From Robertmurraya_A mangrovi (GTDB lineage: Bacteria; Bacillota; Bacilli; Bacillales; Cytobacillaceae): a DNA stretch of 64,000 bases. The notes below the pieces were generated by a model. That model was not told the DNA's origin. It worked only from the letters and a program-made list of their open reading frames with translations, and did no database searches. The position numbers were made by a program, and so were the translations under genes. Position 1 is the stretch's first letter. Each line of letters opens with the position of its first letter. Shown one piece after another: positions 17,977 to 26,470 of the stretch. Location of the stretch: NCBI RefSeq assembly GCF_034427655.1, contig NZ_JAXOFX010000008.1, positions 62,001 through 126,000 on the forward strand, written 5' to 3'.

Positions 17977-18756
17977 TTATCTTGATTCGTATTGGTGAAC
18001 AAATACCGGAGCTTTTCCAAATAGGTGTACGGGAATAACTACACCTCTACCTAAGTCCTTCTCTTTTGTATACTCAGAATTTACCTCTAAGGAGTATTCG
18101 ATAATATCCAGTGCTAATCGAGTTGGTTTATTAACCTTGAACTTCTTTTTTAGATATTTTGCTAATGGGTCTTTCAGTAATTCGGATGCTGTTTTTTGTC
18201 CATTTGCAAACTCCTGTGTAGCCTCGTGATTCAAATAAATTTTGATTTTCTTAACCCCTGGTGCATCAACAGTAGGTTCTACATCAACAATATGAATTTT
18301 AGGTCCTGTTACAAACCCAATCCATCTCAAACCTTTATCCGTAATAATTTGATTCCACTGATAAGAGATAACTACATTTCCCTTAGCTGCAAACCCTGCT
18401 GCTTTCTTATCTTCTGGAGAATCAAAGAATGGCTTATTTGATGGAAGTTCTAATACTCCATCTTTGACTTTAAGAGGTAGTTCACTGGTTGCAAACTTTA
18501 ACCATTCTTCATATACATCATCACCAATTTTCATGTAGTATTTGTACATTTGTTGAGTGACTTTTACTGTCTGGTCCGCACGAAGTGTTCCGTCTGGCTT
18601 GGTACTCCAAGGATACTTATACATCGGCATTGCAGATTTTATTTCTAGTGTCGGTAGATCCTTTGTTGATGCTTCACTTGAACTACTACTGAATCCTCCG
18701 AAGAACAATATCAAAGATGTAAGTGCCGTCATGAAATACTTCTTAAAACCCTTCAT
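17977..18756 (-). CDS. secreted protein of unknown function (259 aa)
   Basis: MKGFKKYFMTALTSLILFFGG starts a clear signal peptide with a Ser-rich cleavage region ending SSEAS. The ATG has GGAGGGGA upstream. The mature protein is beta-rich and lacks membrane helices (MPMYKYPWSTKPDGTLR ... WIGFVTGPKIHIVDVEPTVD). It may carry an SH3-like fold at the N-terminus, but I cannot assign it. A heavily decayed paralogue lies at 16620-17412. It has its own terminator. Confidence 0.7.
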   Translation of the reverse strand: MKGFKKYFMTALTSLILFFGGFSSSSSEASTKDLPTLEIKSAMPMYKYPWSTKPDGTLRADQTVKVTQQMYKYYMKIGDDVYEEWLKFATSELPLKVKDGVLELPSNKPFFDSPEDKKAAGFAAKGNVVISYQWNQIITDKGLRWIGFVTGPKIHIVDVEPTVDAPGVKKIKIYLNHEATQEFANGQKTASELLKDPLAKYLKKKFKVNKPTRLALDIIEYSLEVNSEYTKEKDLGRGVVIPVHLFGKAPVFVHQYESR

Positions 18757-18973
18757 CTAATCCCCTCCAATCAATTGTTAGGCATTAAAACCTATACAAT
18801 TATATTTGAGGGTTTGGAATTTAATGACATCTGTAATGAGTACTTCTTTTTAATACCCCTTAATAGTAGCAGCAAATATTTGATCCGGATAAAATATAGT
18901 GAACAACAAAATCATTAGGGTAAAAGTTTCACATACCTTTTTGTCTCATTATTTCACTCCAAACAGGTCATTT

Positions 18974-19663
18974 TTAATTCTTTTTCCACTCAATAGTTAA
19001 ATAACCATAGTCAGTATAAAATTGATAGGTCCCTTCACTTGATTTGTACTTCTTGTTAAACACATATCTTTCTTTTTTATTAATGACTTTTTCAGTGTAG
19101 AATTTTATTTCTTTTTCTGATAAGTTCAGGAATAAGAGTTTTATAAGATTGCGAGTTCTTTGTATTTCACTTTTATTGTAAGCTCCCATATAGCTTATTC
19201 TCTCTTTATCTCCACCAAACATATGAAGCATTTTATCACCTTTGTTTACAATGAGAGTTTCTCCAGATGCATCAGTCTTGTTTATGTAGAGGATTACTTG
19301 ATAATCCTTCGAAAATTTTTTAGCGATTTTGAATGGAGGGGTTGAAGCAGCATTCTTGTGATAAATATAAACATACTTACCCCTGCACTTAATTTTAAAC
19401 CAGTTTTTAGATGCACCATAGACAGGTATAAATAAAGCTCTAGCATCGTATACAATCTTACTTTTAGAACTTGGTTTTTCTCTCAGAGGAAAATCGTACG
19501 AATCATCTAGCCCAAGCCAAAATAACTCTTTCCCCCGTTTATCGGACATGTTTTCATACCTAAATTCAGGCGGGAATGAATCATCTTGTGCTGTTGTGAT
19601 TGATGGCAATACGACACTAACTAAGAGCATTAATCCTAAAGCCCATGTAATTACCTTATACAT
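18974..19663 (-). CDS. secreted protein with SH3-like segment (229 aa)
   Basis: ATG at 19663 with AGGGGTG upstream. Residues 1-25 are a signal peptide (LGLMLLVSVVLPSITTAQ). Residues 50-105 (YDFPLREKPSSKSKIVYDAR ... NWFKIKCRGKYVYIY) have the layout of a bacterial SH3 domain: short strands, a ..LREKPSSKSKIV motif and a W-F-K-I core. The C-terminal part is charged and unassigned. Probably cell-wall associated. A single intact gene in a region otherwise full of remnants. Confidence 0.65.
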   Translation of the reverse strand: MYKVITWALGLMLLVSVVLPSITTAQDDSFPPEFRYENMSDKRGKELFWLGLDDSYDFPLREKPSSKSKIVYDARALFIPVYGASKNWFKIKCRGKYVYIYHKNAASTPPFKIAKKFSKDYQVILYINKTDASGETLIVNKGDKMLHMFGGDKERISYMGAYNKSEIQRTRNLIKLLFLNLSEKEIKFYTEKVINKKERYVFNKKYKSSEGTYQFYTDYGYLTIEWKKN

Positions 19664-19934
19664 TTACTTCACCCCTTATATAATTCAATGATTTTTATCC
19701 TAGGTATAATTATATGTTTGTTATTTCCTTCCATGTTGAAATGACAAATTCTATATAGATTTAACGTATCAATGGAATTAATTATTGCAGATATAGGATT
19801 CAGATGGATAGGATTTAAAATATAATAATATAGCACTCTCTTTAAAACCGCTTCAACAACTATGATAATTAAAAGTAAATAAGGTCTAGATGAAAGGTTC
19901 TATCTAAAATTTTTTTTTGCAGGTGTTTTACTAT
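19664..19934. other. AT-rich intergenic region
   Basis: No gene, hairpin or repeat that I can support. Confidence 0.4.
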
Positions 19935-20515
19935 AGAAAGAGCAAACAAAAGAATATTAGAAATTTGGATGGGAGCATTAGAGACTATAAAAAGGATTTA
20001 ATGAATCAGACTTATATGCTAAAAAGCTATATCATCAAACTATTGTGCTATTACTTGAAAAAGGACTATTCCAAAAAGACCCTCTAAATTATTCCTAAAA
20101 TCATCCTCAATTTATACCAAACCAAGATTTTAAAGACGAATATTTTTGAAAAAAAGAATACTTTTCAGCGACAGAAATATTAGTGTTTCTTTTAACCTCA
20201 AAAAAATTATTTAGCAAAAGCCTTTCCGTAGGATTCGTACAGATAGTAGAATCCAAAGAAGTAAGAAAACTTTTAACAGATTCTGAGAAAACTGCTGATG
20301 GACAAATACTGCTTTAACCAAGAACTTGCAAGCGGATCACTTACAAGTTCCTAAATCCCTTAGAAACAGAGATCTCAACATCAACTGACTCTCCGTTTTC
20401 CTATAAGTTTGGCATCAGTCATGAGAGCAGACCTTGTGACACTTATGCGTCAATTATTTTACAAAATCTCTACTGGTTTTATATTATGGGGACACTTTTT
20501 CTTTTATAAAACTTA
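19935..20515 (+). pseudogene. DUF3231 protein remnant
   Basis: In several plus-strand frames: YHQTIVLLLEKGLFQKDP, EILVFLLTSKKLFSKSLSVG, FVQIVESKEVRKLL, TSTDSPFSYKF and MRADLVTLMRQLFYKI. This order matches the second half of DUF3231, a spore-former protein family of about 330 aa with two similar helical domains. Multiple frameshifts and stops; only the C-terminal two thirds of one domain pair remain. Function of the family is not established. Confidence 0.7.
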
Positions 20516-21799
20516 ATAGACCTATTTGTCCTATCTCACTTGATAGTATAATCTTCTAGGGAAGTAAAAAAAGATAAGGTGATTACCCATCTCTTTATTA
20601 AAAAATTGAATTAAGTTTTCTTGCTTTGCACTAAAGAATTATACCCTTTTGATTAAATAAAACTTCCTCTGGCCTCTATTTGATACTTGAGACATTGGTG
20701 GGAATTTTTCAAATCATTTCCCCCTAGAACTAAAAAGTGCACATCCCGTAAAAGATACAACCTTGCAGTATATTAACATTGTAATAGACACTCTAATAGA
20801 GTGCCTTCTCATAAATTAATGAATTTAGGAACTGTCACCTACATATTAGCAGCCTGCAATTTAGCTTGCTCTAATACATCTTCTACAATTTATCTATTAT
20901 TCTAATGCCGCATCTGTTGTTTATCTAGAGAAATCTAATATGGCAAAAACAAGGGGAATTCATTGTGGGTTATCATAGTTCTAATCTAGCACACAAGAAG
21001 GTGGTTAGTATTTTATTTAAGAATAATAAAAATGTGATTAAGTATGGATGATTAAAGGAAGCGATTGCCTTATCCAAAAAGAATAAAGGTCAAACTACAA
21101 TAGTCTCTTTCATCGTAGACCTCTCCTTTTGAATAGAAACGGAAGTAAGCGTGCCAAGTACCACCTGTTTGGCTTGGGTCATTACGAAATCCAGATTCTT
21201 GTGAAAAAGATTATAAACGTATTTAAAAGGTCTAATTGGACTATCAAATTTTATATAGGTAATTATATGCAATATTGTTATGGAAGTCGGTTTAAGAAGT
21301 ACCTTGTGAGGGTTGTTTTATATGGATAATTTATAACTTTAATCCAAATTATTGGGTTTTCCTTAAAAAATATAACTCTGGGAATAATTAGGGAATATAA
21401 CTTTGAACGGTTGAGGTAGACAAATTAAAAAGAAAGGCGGTTGCTTTCTCAAATTCCAACGTGATATTAAAATCAATACAAGTCTTAACTTATGCTTTAA
21501 AGTTATTGTTTGGGTCACCAACAGGGTTAGTGCTCAGATATCCTCCACCCTGTTCTTCCGATAAATTAACAGATGTGTCGCCGTCACCATCTCTCTGTTA
21601 ACTATAAATTACCAGTAAATTTTATGTCCCTTTTATGGTATTTTTAGTTCTAACCATAACTGGTTAAACTAAGTAAGGTTATGTTGCTTACTATTGAACA
21701 TAACTTCATAGGACGCACGCCAATAACTCTCTATCCCATCCCTATAATTATCGGAACTTAACAATAAGTCGATTTAGTACACCTTCTAATATATATTAT
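20516..21799. other. about 1.3 kb without an intact gene
   Basis: No complete gene. At 21590 down to 21490 the minus strand reads DGDGDTSVNLSEEQGGGYLS and TNPVGDPNNNF to a TAA, the end of a lost secreted-type gene. Around 20945-21050 the plus strand has a short open stretch (GEFIVGYHSSNLAHKKVVSI). Short frames at 21090-21329 on both strands have no ribosome site and no recognisable product. Confidence 0.4.
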
Positions 21800-21895
21800 A
21801 GGAAGTAAAGTTACATTTGTTGAAATTGTCTCAAATACCAAGTATTCTCAATATTTTGAGACAAAGTAAAAATTTTCAACAAATGAACGCTTCCT
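21800..21895. repeat. 96-bp imperfect palindrome with nested inverted repeats
   Basis: Three nested inverted pairs share one centre: AGGAAG (21800-21805) with CTTCCT (21890-21895); CATTTGTTGAAA (21814-21825) with TTTCAACAAATG (21874-21885); TTGTCTCAAA (21826-21835) with TTTGAGACAA (21855-21864). The right arm has nine extra bases between the inner pairs. No T run follows, so it is not a simple terminator. It could be a miniature inverted-repeat element, paired recombinase sites or an RNA structure. Confidence 0.75.
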
Positions 21896-22023
21896 AAATT
21901 ATTTAATAAGTTGCTTCCCAATAGCTTTTATGTATATTCTTCTGGAACTTTCTAATAACAATTTGGCTTAGTGTAATCATTTTTTGGTATTTGGTTTTAA
22001 ATATACTTTTTGCTGAGCAAACA

Positions 22024-22056
22024 GAAAATCCCACAAAGAATAAAATCTTTGTGGGA
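22024..22056 (-). terminator. strong terminator after the SRP-like RNA
   Basis: Perfect stem AATCCCACAAAGA / TCTTTGTGGGATT with loop TTTTAT; followed by TTTCTG on the minus strand. It lies 20 bases past the SRP-like RNA core and probably defines its 3' end. Confidence 0.8.
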
Positions 22057-22075
22057 TTTATTTTAAAAAATATGT

Positions 22076-22150
22076 ATGGCCACAAACAAGAATCTGCTTA
22101 GTGCTGCTATCTTCCGATCCTGACACATTTCGCAGCTCTGTCTTGGCTAT
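22076..22150 (-). ncRNA. SRP-RNA-like small RNA (helix 8 / S-domain core)
   Basis: The minus strand 22126-22101 reads GTGTCAGGATCGGAAGAT followed by AGCAGCAC, the signature of the protein Ffh-binding domain of SRP RNA (GUCAGG..CGGAAG..AGCAGC). The tetraloop stem is AUC-GGAA-GAU where most SRP RNAs have UCC-GGAA-GGA, a compensatory change of two pairs that keeps the helix. Outer pairings continue: CUGC/GCAG (22132-22135 with 22094-22097), CAAGA/UCUUG (22141-22145 with 22087-22091), and AUAGCC/GGCCAU with one mismatch. No Alu domain is evident, so it resembles the small bacterial type, whereas Bacillus normally has a large SRP RNA near dnaX. True ends not determined. Confidence 0.6.
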
Positions 22151-22263
22151 TTATATAGTAACAAGTTTCACAGCGAAAATAAACAACTAAATATTGTAAG
22201 TAACCTTCATTATACTAAAGAGAACTGTTAAAATATAGCAGCCACCTCACTAACTCTAAGTAA

Positions 22264-22953
22264 CTAAATAAGGGAATGAGCTTTAAGAGATTTAACCTTT
22301 AAATTCTTTACTGCACCCTTCTCTAAGAAAATGGTACGATCTGCTAGTGCGGCTGCATCTTCTTGGTCGTGAGTAACAAAAATAGACGTACTATTTGTTT
22401 GTTTTAGGATTTCTTTTAGTTCATCCCTAATCCTCATTTGAAGATTTGCATCAAGATTACTGAAAGGTTCATCAAAAAGTAATAGTGAAGGTGCTGGAGC
22501 TAAAGCTCGCGCAAGTGCAACTCGTTGCTGTTGACCCCCACTTAGTTCATATGGATAACGTTTCTTATAATCTGAAAGGTTTACTAGCTCTAACACTTCG
22601 TTCAATCGTTCCTGCTTTTGTTTCACCTTCATATGGCGAAGGCCGAATTTAATGTTTTGCTCGACAGTCATATGTGGAAAGAGAGCATAGTCTTGAAAAA
22701 CCATCCCTATCCCTCTTTTTTCTGGTGGAAGGAATGTTCGATCATCAACCATTCTTTTACCATTGATTACAATCATACCGGACTTGGGAATTTCTAAGCC
22801 TGCAATCAATCTTAATACCGTACTCTTCCCACTCCCACTTTCGCCTAGAATTGCTATTATTTCACCTTGATCTAACTGAAGGGAAAAATTCTTAATTGTA
22901 GGCTGACTTGCATTTTTATATTGATAGACGAGATTCTCTATTTGTACAAACAT
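22264..22953 (-). CDS. fbpC: ferric iron ABC transporter, ATP-binding protein
   Basis: 229 aa with Walker A GESGSGKST (about residues 37-45), Q-loop FQDYALFP, signature LSGGQQQR, Walker B LLLFDEP and switch His in FVTHDQ. It matches FbpC/FutC/AfuC ATPases but ends soon after the ATPase core, lacking the C-terminal regulatory domain of about 100 residues found in many of them. The ATG at 22953 directly abuts the permease stop at 22954, so the two are co-translated. It energises Fe(3+) uptake by the permease at 22954-24597. I use the generic symbol; fut/afu names apply equally. Confidence 0.85.
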   Translation of the reverse strand: MFVQIENLVYQYKNASQPTIKNFSLQLDQGEIIAILGESGSGKSTVLRLIAGLEIPKSGMIVINGKRMVDDRTFLPPEKRGIGMVFQDYALFPHMTVEQNIKFGLRHMKVKQKQERLNEVLELVNLSDYKKRYPYELSGGQQQRVALARALAPAPSLLLFDEPFSNLDANLQMRIRDELKEILKQTNSTSIFVTHDQEDAAALADRTIFLEKGAVKNLKVKSLKAHSLI

Positions 22954-24597
22954 TTAATTTTGCTCCCCTCGATCAAGTACTTTATGAAAAATAAAGATAC
23001 ATATTCCGCTTATTAAAATGATTAACAATGATGCTGATGCAGCCTCACTTATCATCTCATCATTCGCATAACGGAAAGCTCTTGTAGCTAACGTCTGGAA
23101 ATTGAATGGCTGAAGTAACATTGTTAATGGTAATTCTTTTAAAATATCAACAAATACTAATATAAATCCGCCAATAATAGCCCCTTTTACCATAGGAATG
23201 TCTACTCTTAAAAAAGTCTGAAATGTAGATAAACCAAGAGTTCTTGATGCTTCTGTAAAAGAAGTGCCGACTTTTTCAAAACCGGCTTCAATTGAATTAT
23301 ACCCGACTGCTAAGAAACGTATTACATAAGCGGAAATGAGCATCGTAATACTGGTTCGTAACACAAAGGTTGAATCGAAGTTAAGCAATTTTAGTAGAGA
23401 TCCTAGCTGACGGTCTATCATTAGAAAGATAGTAATTACACCAATCGCTATAACTGCTCCCGGGACTGAATAGCCTAGAACGGTAACCTTTGAAAGAAAT
23501 TTAGGTAACATACCCCGATGAATACGTGAGTAATTAGCTATGATCAACCCTACAATCACAATGATTAGTGCGGCTATTGCAGCCGATAAAAAGGAGTTTT
23601 TAATCAATATATAAAACTCTTCATTTACAATTTTTTCATATGTTTTTAACATCCAGAAGACTAATTGTACAAACGGGATGAGAAATGCAAGACTAAAGAT
23701 TGAAAAACAATAACCAAAAGCAAACCATGCCTTCATCCCTTTTAATTGCATTGGCTGAATAGGTCTAACCTTTGTAGTTGAATAACTATATTGTTTTCGT
23801 CCGCGTAGTATCTTTTCAAACATTAATATGAAAATAACAACGACCATCAATGTGCCGGCTAATTTAAATGCTGATTCTTTATCCCCCATAGCAAACCAAG
23901 TTTGAAAAATGGAGGTAATAAAGGTTTGGATGCCATAATATTTTACAACACCATAATCATTTATTACTTCTAACATCACGATGGTAGCGCTACCAACGAG
24001 GGCTGTTTTGGAAATGGGCAACACTACTCTTACAAAAGTTTCAAAAGAATTTGCACCAAGCAATCTTGCATTTTCAATTAAAGATGAAGATTGATTTTCG
24101 ATAAACCCTTTCGTAATGACAAAAACATAAGGAAAGAGAAACATCGTGAAAATAAAAATGGCTCCTTCCATTGACATCATACTAAAATACTTCTGATTTA
24201 CTTGATAATCAAACGTATTACGAAGAGTGGATTGAATGAAGCCAGTATAATTGACCATCCCTTGATAAGTGTACGCACCGATAAAAGGTGGTATTGCTAA
24301 TGGTAAGATTAAACCCCACTTAAAAAAATTTCGAAGTGGAAACTTATAAACCGTAATGATCCATGCTAAACTTGTGCCAATCATGATCGTTGTAAAACCA
24401 GTAACAACAGCTAAAATGGTAGTATTATAAAAAATATCAAGTAATATATACTCTTTTATATGATACCAATTCTCATTTGGCTTCGCGAAAAAATGAATAG
24501 CAATGAGGATATTAGGTAGAAGAATTATAAAAATAAAAACAAAACTTAAAATGGACCACATATTAATATTTGTTTTTATTTTTTGAAAAAATCTCAT
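22954..24597 (-). CDS. fbpB: ferric iron ABC transporter, fused permease
   Basis: 547 aa, about 12 membrane helices in two homologous halves of six, each with a binding-protein-dependent transport EAA loop (ENARLLGANSFETFVRVVLP near residue 176; EASRTLGLSTFQTFLRVDIP near residue 460). This tandem architecture is standard for FbpB/FutB/ThiP-like permeases of Fe(3+) transporters. It is transcribed with the ATPase gene. It is separated from the binding-protein gene by a strong hairpin terminator and its own Fur-like box (24683-24697), suggesting both attenuated read-through and separate iron control. Confidence 0.9.
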   Translation of the reverse strand: MRFFQKIKTNINMWSILSFVFIFIILLPNILIAIHFFAKPNENWYHIKEYILLDIFYNTTILAVVTGFTTIMIGTSLAWIITVYKFPLRNFFKWGLILPLAIPPFIGAYTYQGMVNYTGFIQSTLRNTFDYQVNQKYFSMMSMEGAIFIFTMFLFPYVFVITKGFIENQSSSLIENARLLGANSFETFVRVVLPISKTALVGSATIVMLEVINDYGVVKYYGIQTFITSIFQTWFAMGDKESAFKLAGTLMVVVIFILMFEKILRGRKQYSYSTTKVRPIQPMQLKGMKAWFAFGYCFSIFSLAFLIPFVQLVFWMLKTYEKIVNEEFYILIKNSFLSAAIAALIIVIVGLIIANYSRIHRGMLPKFLSKVTVLGYSVPGAVIAIGVITIFLMIDRQLGSLLKLLNFDSTFVLRTSITMLISAYVIRFLAVGYNSIEAGFEKVGTSFTEASRTLGLSTFQTFLRVDIPMVKGAIIGGFILVFVDILKELPLTMLLQPFNFQTLATRAFRYANDEMISEAASASLLIILISGICIFIFHKVLDRGEQN

Positions 24598-24682
24598 AAC
24601 TACTACACATCCCTACATTAATACAAAAACCAATTCTTGAATTCTTGCTCCAAGATAAGTATACATAAAATAATATTGCAAG

Positions 24683-24697
24683 TGAATATCATTCTCA
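24683..24697 (-). promoter_or_regulatory. Fur-like box upstream of permease
   Basis: TGAATATCATTCTCA, minus strand TGAGAATGATATTCA, matches the 7-1-7 Fur box TGATAATnATTATCA at 12 of 15 positions. It lies 86 bases upstream of the permease start. Confidence 0.6.
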
Positions 24698-24702
24698 AAA
24701 AA

Positions 24703-24736
24703 AGCTGTACCATATCAGCTTTAATATGGTACAGCT
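24703..24736 (-). terminator. intercistronic terminator
   Basis: Minus-strand stem AGCTGTACCATAT / ATATGGTACAGCT followed by TTTTTTTGAG. It would let the binding-protein gene be expressed at a higher level than permease and ATPase. Confidence 0.9.
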
Positions 24737-24752
24737 CTCTTCTAGAATATTA

Positions 24753-25823
24753 TTATTTCCATCCTACTTCATTAAAAATTTGAATGGCACGACTATTGTT
24801 ATCTCCAAGAATAGTTAAATTGATATCTTGTTCCTTAAAATCTCCCCAAGAACTTAAAGTTTCAGAAATGCCTGCTTTTGGATTTACTGGATATTCATTG
24901 TTTCCTTCAGCAAATAGCTCTTGTGCCTCTACATTTGTTAGGAATTCAATAAACTTAACCGCATTGTCTACATTCTTAGCGTGTTTAACTACGGTTGCAC
25001 CACTAATGTTAATGTGTGTTCCATTTGTATCCTGATTTGGGAAGAATACCCCTACTTGTTCTCCAACTTTCACTTCTTCAGGATCTGCAGAGTTTAATAG
25101 TCTGCCAACATAGTAAGTATTTGAAATGGCAACATCACCTTCACCTGCAACAATTGCTTTAATTTGATCGGTATCTCCACCCTCTGGTGTTCTTGCCATG
25201 TTAGATACTATTCCTTTTGCCCAATTTTTCGCCGCTTCTTCCCCATTTAGTTCCATAAAAGAAGCTATTAGAGATTGGTTATAGATGTTTTCAGATGAAC
25301 GGATTAGTACACGACCTTTCCAAGTATCTTCAGTTAGTGCTTCATATGTAGATAGTTCAGAAGGATCCACACGGTCTTTTGAGTAGACAATGACACGCGC
25401 TCTTTGAGTTAAACCAAACCAATGATTTTCTTTATCACGAAGTTTTTCAGGAATATTTGTTGTTAATACATCACTTTTAATTGCTTGTGTTAACCCATCA
25501 GCCTTTAAACGAGCTAAATTACCAGCATCTGCAGTAATAAATACATCTGCTTCTGTCGCTTCACCTTCATCTTTTAGGCGCTGCATTAACTCATCTTTCC
25601 CTGAAATTACGTTAACTTTAATTCCCGTTTGTTCAGTAAACTTTTTGTAAAGCTCTTCATCTGTATCATAGTGCCTTGTCGTATATAAATTTACAACACC
25701 CGCTTTATCCTCTTCTTTTCCTGTTGTTTCTTTCTTCTCATCTGTTCCTTGGTTACATCCCACTAGACCTACAACAAGAACAGATAAAAGTAATGACATA
25801 AATACTAACTTTATGTACTTCAT
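24753..25823 (-). CDS. fbpA: ferric iron-binding lipoprotein of ABC transporter
   Basis: 356 aa. Signal peptide with lipobox VVGLVGC, so Cys23 would be lipidated and the protein anchored outside the membrane. The mature part starts with Glu/Lys linker, then NLYTTRHYDTDEELYKKFTE as in FutA/FbpA-class iron-binding proteins, ITADAGNLARLKADGL, and two consecutive-Tyr type motifs (SNTYYVGRLL) that in the family supply Fe(3+)-ligating tyrosines. It captures Fe(3+) for the permease/ATPase pair downstream. Two Fur boxes lie upstream, so iron repression is likely. Confidence 0.9.
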   Translation of the reverse strand: MKYIKLVFMSLLLSVLVVGLVGCNQGTDEKKETTGKEEDKAGVVNLYTTRHYDTDEELYKKFTEQTGIKVNVISGKDELMQRLKDEGEATEADVFITADAGNLARLKADGLTQAIKSDVLTTNIPEKLRDKENHWFGLTQRARVIVYSKDRVDPSELSTYEALTEDTWKGRVLIRSSENIYNQSLIASFMELNGEEAAKNWAKGIVSNMARTPEGGDTDQIKAIVAGEGDVAISNTYYVGRLLNSADPEEVKVGEQVGVFFPNQDTNGTHINISGATVVKHAKNVDNAVKFIEFLTNVEAQELFAEGNNEYPVNPKAGISETLSSWGDFKEQDINLTILGDNNSRAIQIFNEVGWK

Positions 25824-25859
25824 GTTTGTTTCCCCCTATGATTATATTTAATTGTTGAA

Positions 25860-25922
25860 TATAATGATATTCATTATCAATTAGGTGTGTTGTTATTATA
25901 TTAAGAATGAGAATCATTGTCA
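25860..25922 (-). promoter_or_regulatory. two Fur boxes upstream of fbpA
   Basis: Box 1, TGATATTCATTATCA at 25865-25879 (extended dyad ATAATGATATTCATTATC), and box 2, TGAGAATCATTGTCA at 25908-25922. Both fit the Bacillus Fur consensus with one to three mismatches. Tandem boxes upstream of an iron uptake gene are typical. Confidence 0.8.
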
Positions 25923-25997
25923 ATACTATCAGCTACTCTTTTCATTCATTTGTACAATTTACTAATCCCTTGACGCTCCCTTAAAACTCTTATATAG

Positions 25998-26009
25998 TTA
26001 CCTAGGTAA
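25998..26009 (+). promoter_or_regulatory. palindromic operator of marR gene
   Basis: TTACCTAGGTAA is a perfect 12-bp palindrome 27 bases upstream of the MarR start. MarR dimers bind such dyads, so autoregulation of marR and the adjacent exporter gene is likely. Confidence 0.65.
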
Positions 26010-26035
26010 TTAATTTATAAATGAAGGAGTTTTTC

Positions 26036-26455
26036 ATGAACAGTCACGATTTATTTCACTCCATTCATCAGCTTACAAGGCAATTAACAAAGAAACTTAA
26101 TGAAGCTTTAGAGCCATACGGCTTATATAGTGCACAGTGGTCTGTTTTATATACATTAAAAACAAAGGGTACCTTAACGCAAAGACAACTTTGTGACTAT
26201 TTAGCCGTTGAAGCCCCTCCAATGACCCGTACCATTCAACGTCTAATAAAACAAGATTATGTTACACAAGTACAGGGTGATGATAGAAGAACGAAATACA
26301 TTAAATTAACAAAAAAAGCATTGCAGGTATATCCCGAGTGGGAAAATGCCGTTATAAAAATGAATGAACAAGTGATTAATCACTTCCCTCTTTCCTCACA
26401 GGAACAATATTGCAAGTTAACATTAGACTGGCTTCACAGCTTAGAGAAGATTTAA
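26036..26455 (+). CDS. MarR family transcriptional regulator
   Basis: I start at ATG 26036 (MNSHDLFHSIHQLTRQL) because AAGGAG lies six bases upstream; the earlier ATG at 26021 would include it. 139 aa, the normal length. Winged helix: GLYSAQWSVLYTLKTKG, TQRQLCDYLAVEAPPMTRTIQRL (recognition helix), and the wing QGDDRRTKYIKLT. It probably represses itself and the exporter 15 bases downstream via the TTACCTAGGTAA palindrome. Ligand unknown. Confidence 0.9.
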   Translation: MNSHDLFHSIHQLTRQLTKKLNEALEPYGLYSAQWSVLYTLKTKGTLTQRQLCDYLAVEAPPMTRTIQRLIKQDYVTQVQGDDRRTKYIKLTKKALQVYPEWENAVIKMNEQVINHFPLSSQEQYCKLTLDWLHSLEKI

Positions 26456-26470
26456 AAGAGGAGTTTTATT

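Noticed and set aside
1..22000. Prophage
   Set aside because: No capsid, terminase, portal or lysis gene is recognisable; only recombinase remnants and small cargo genes.
21903..22085. 60-codon minus-strand ORF
   Set aside because: Spans the terminator hairpin and the end of the SRP-like RNA; no ribosome site.
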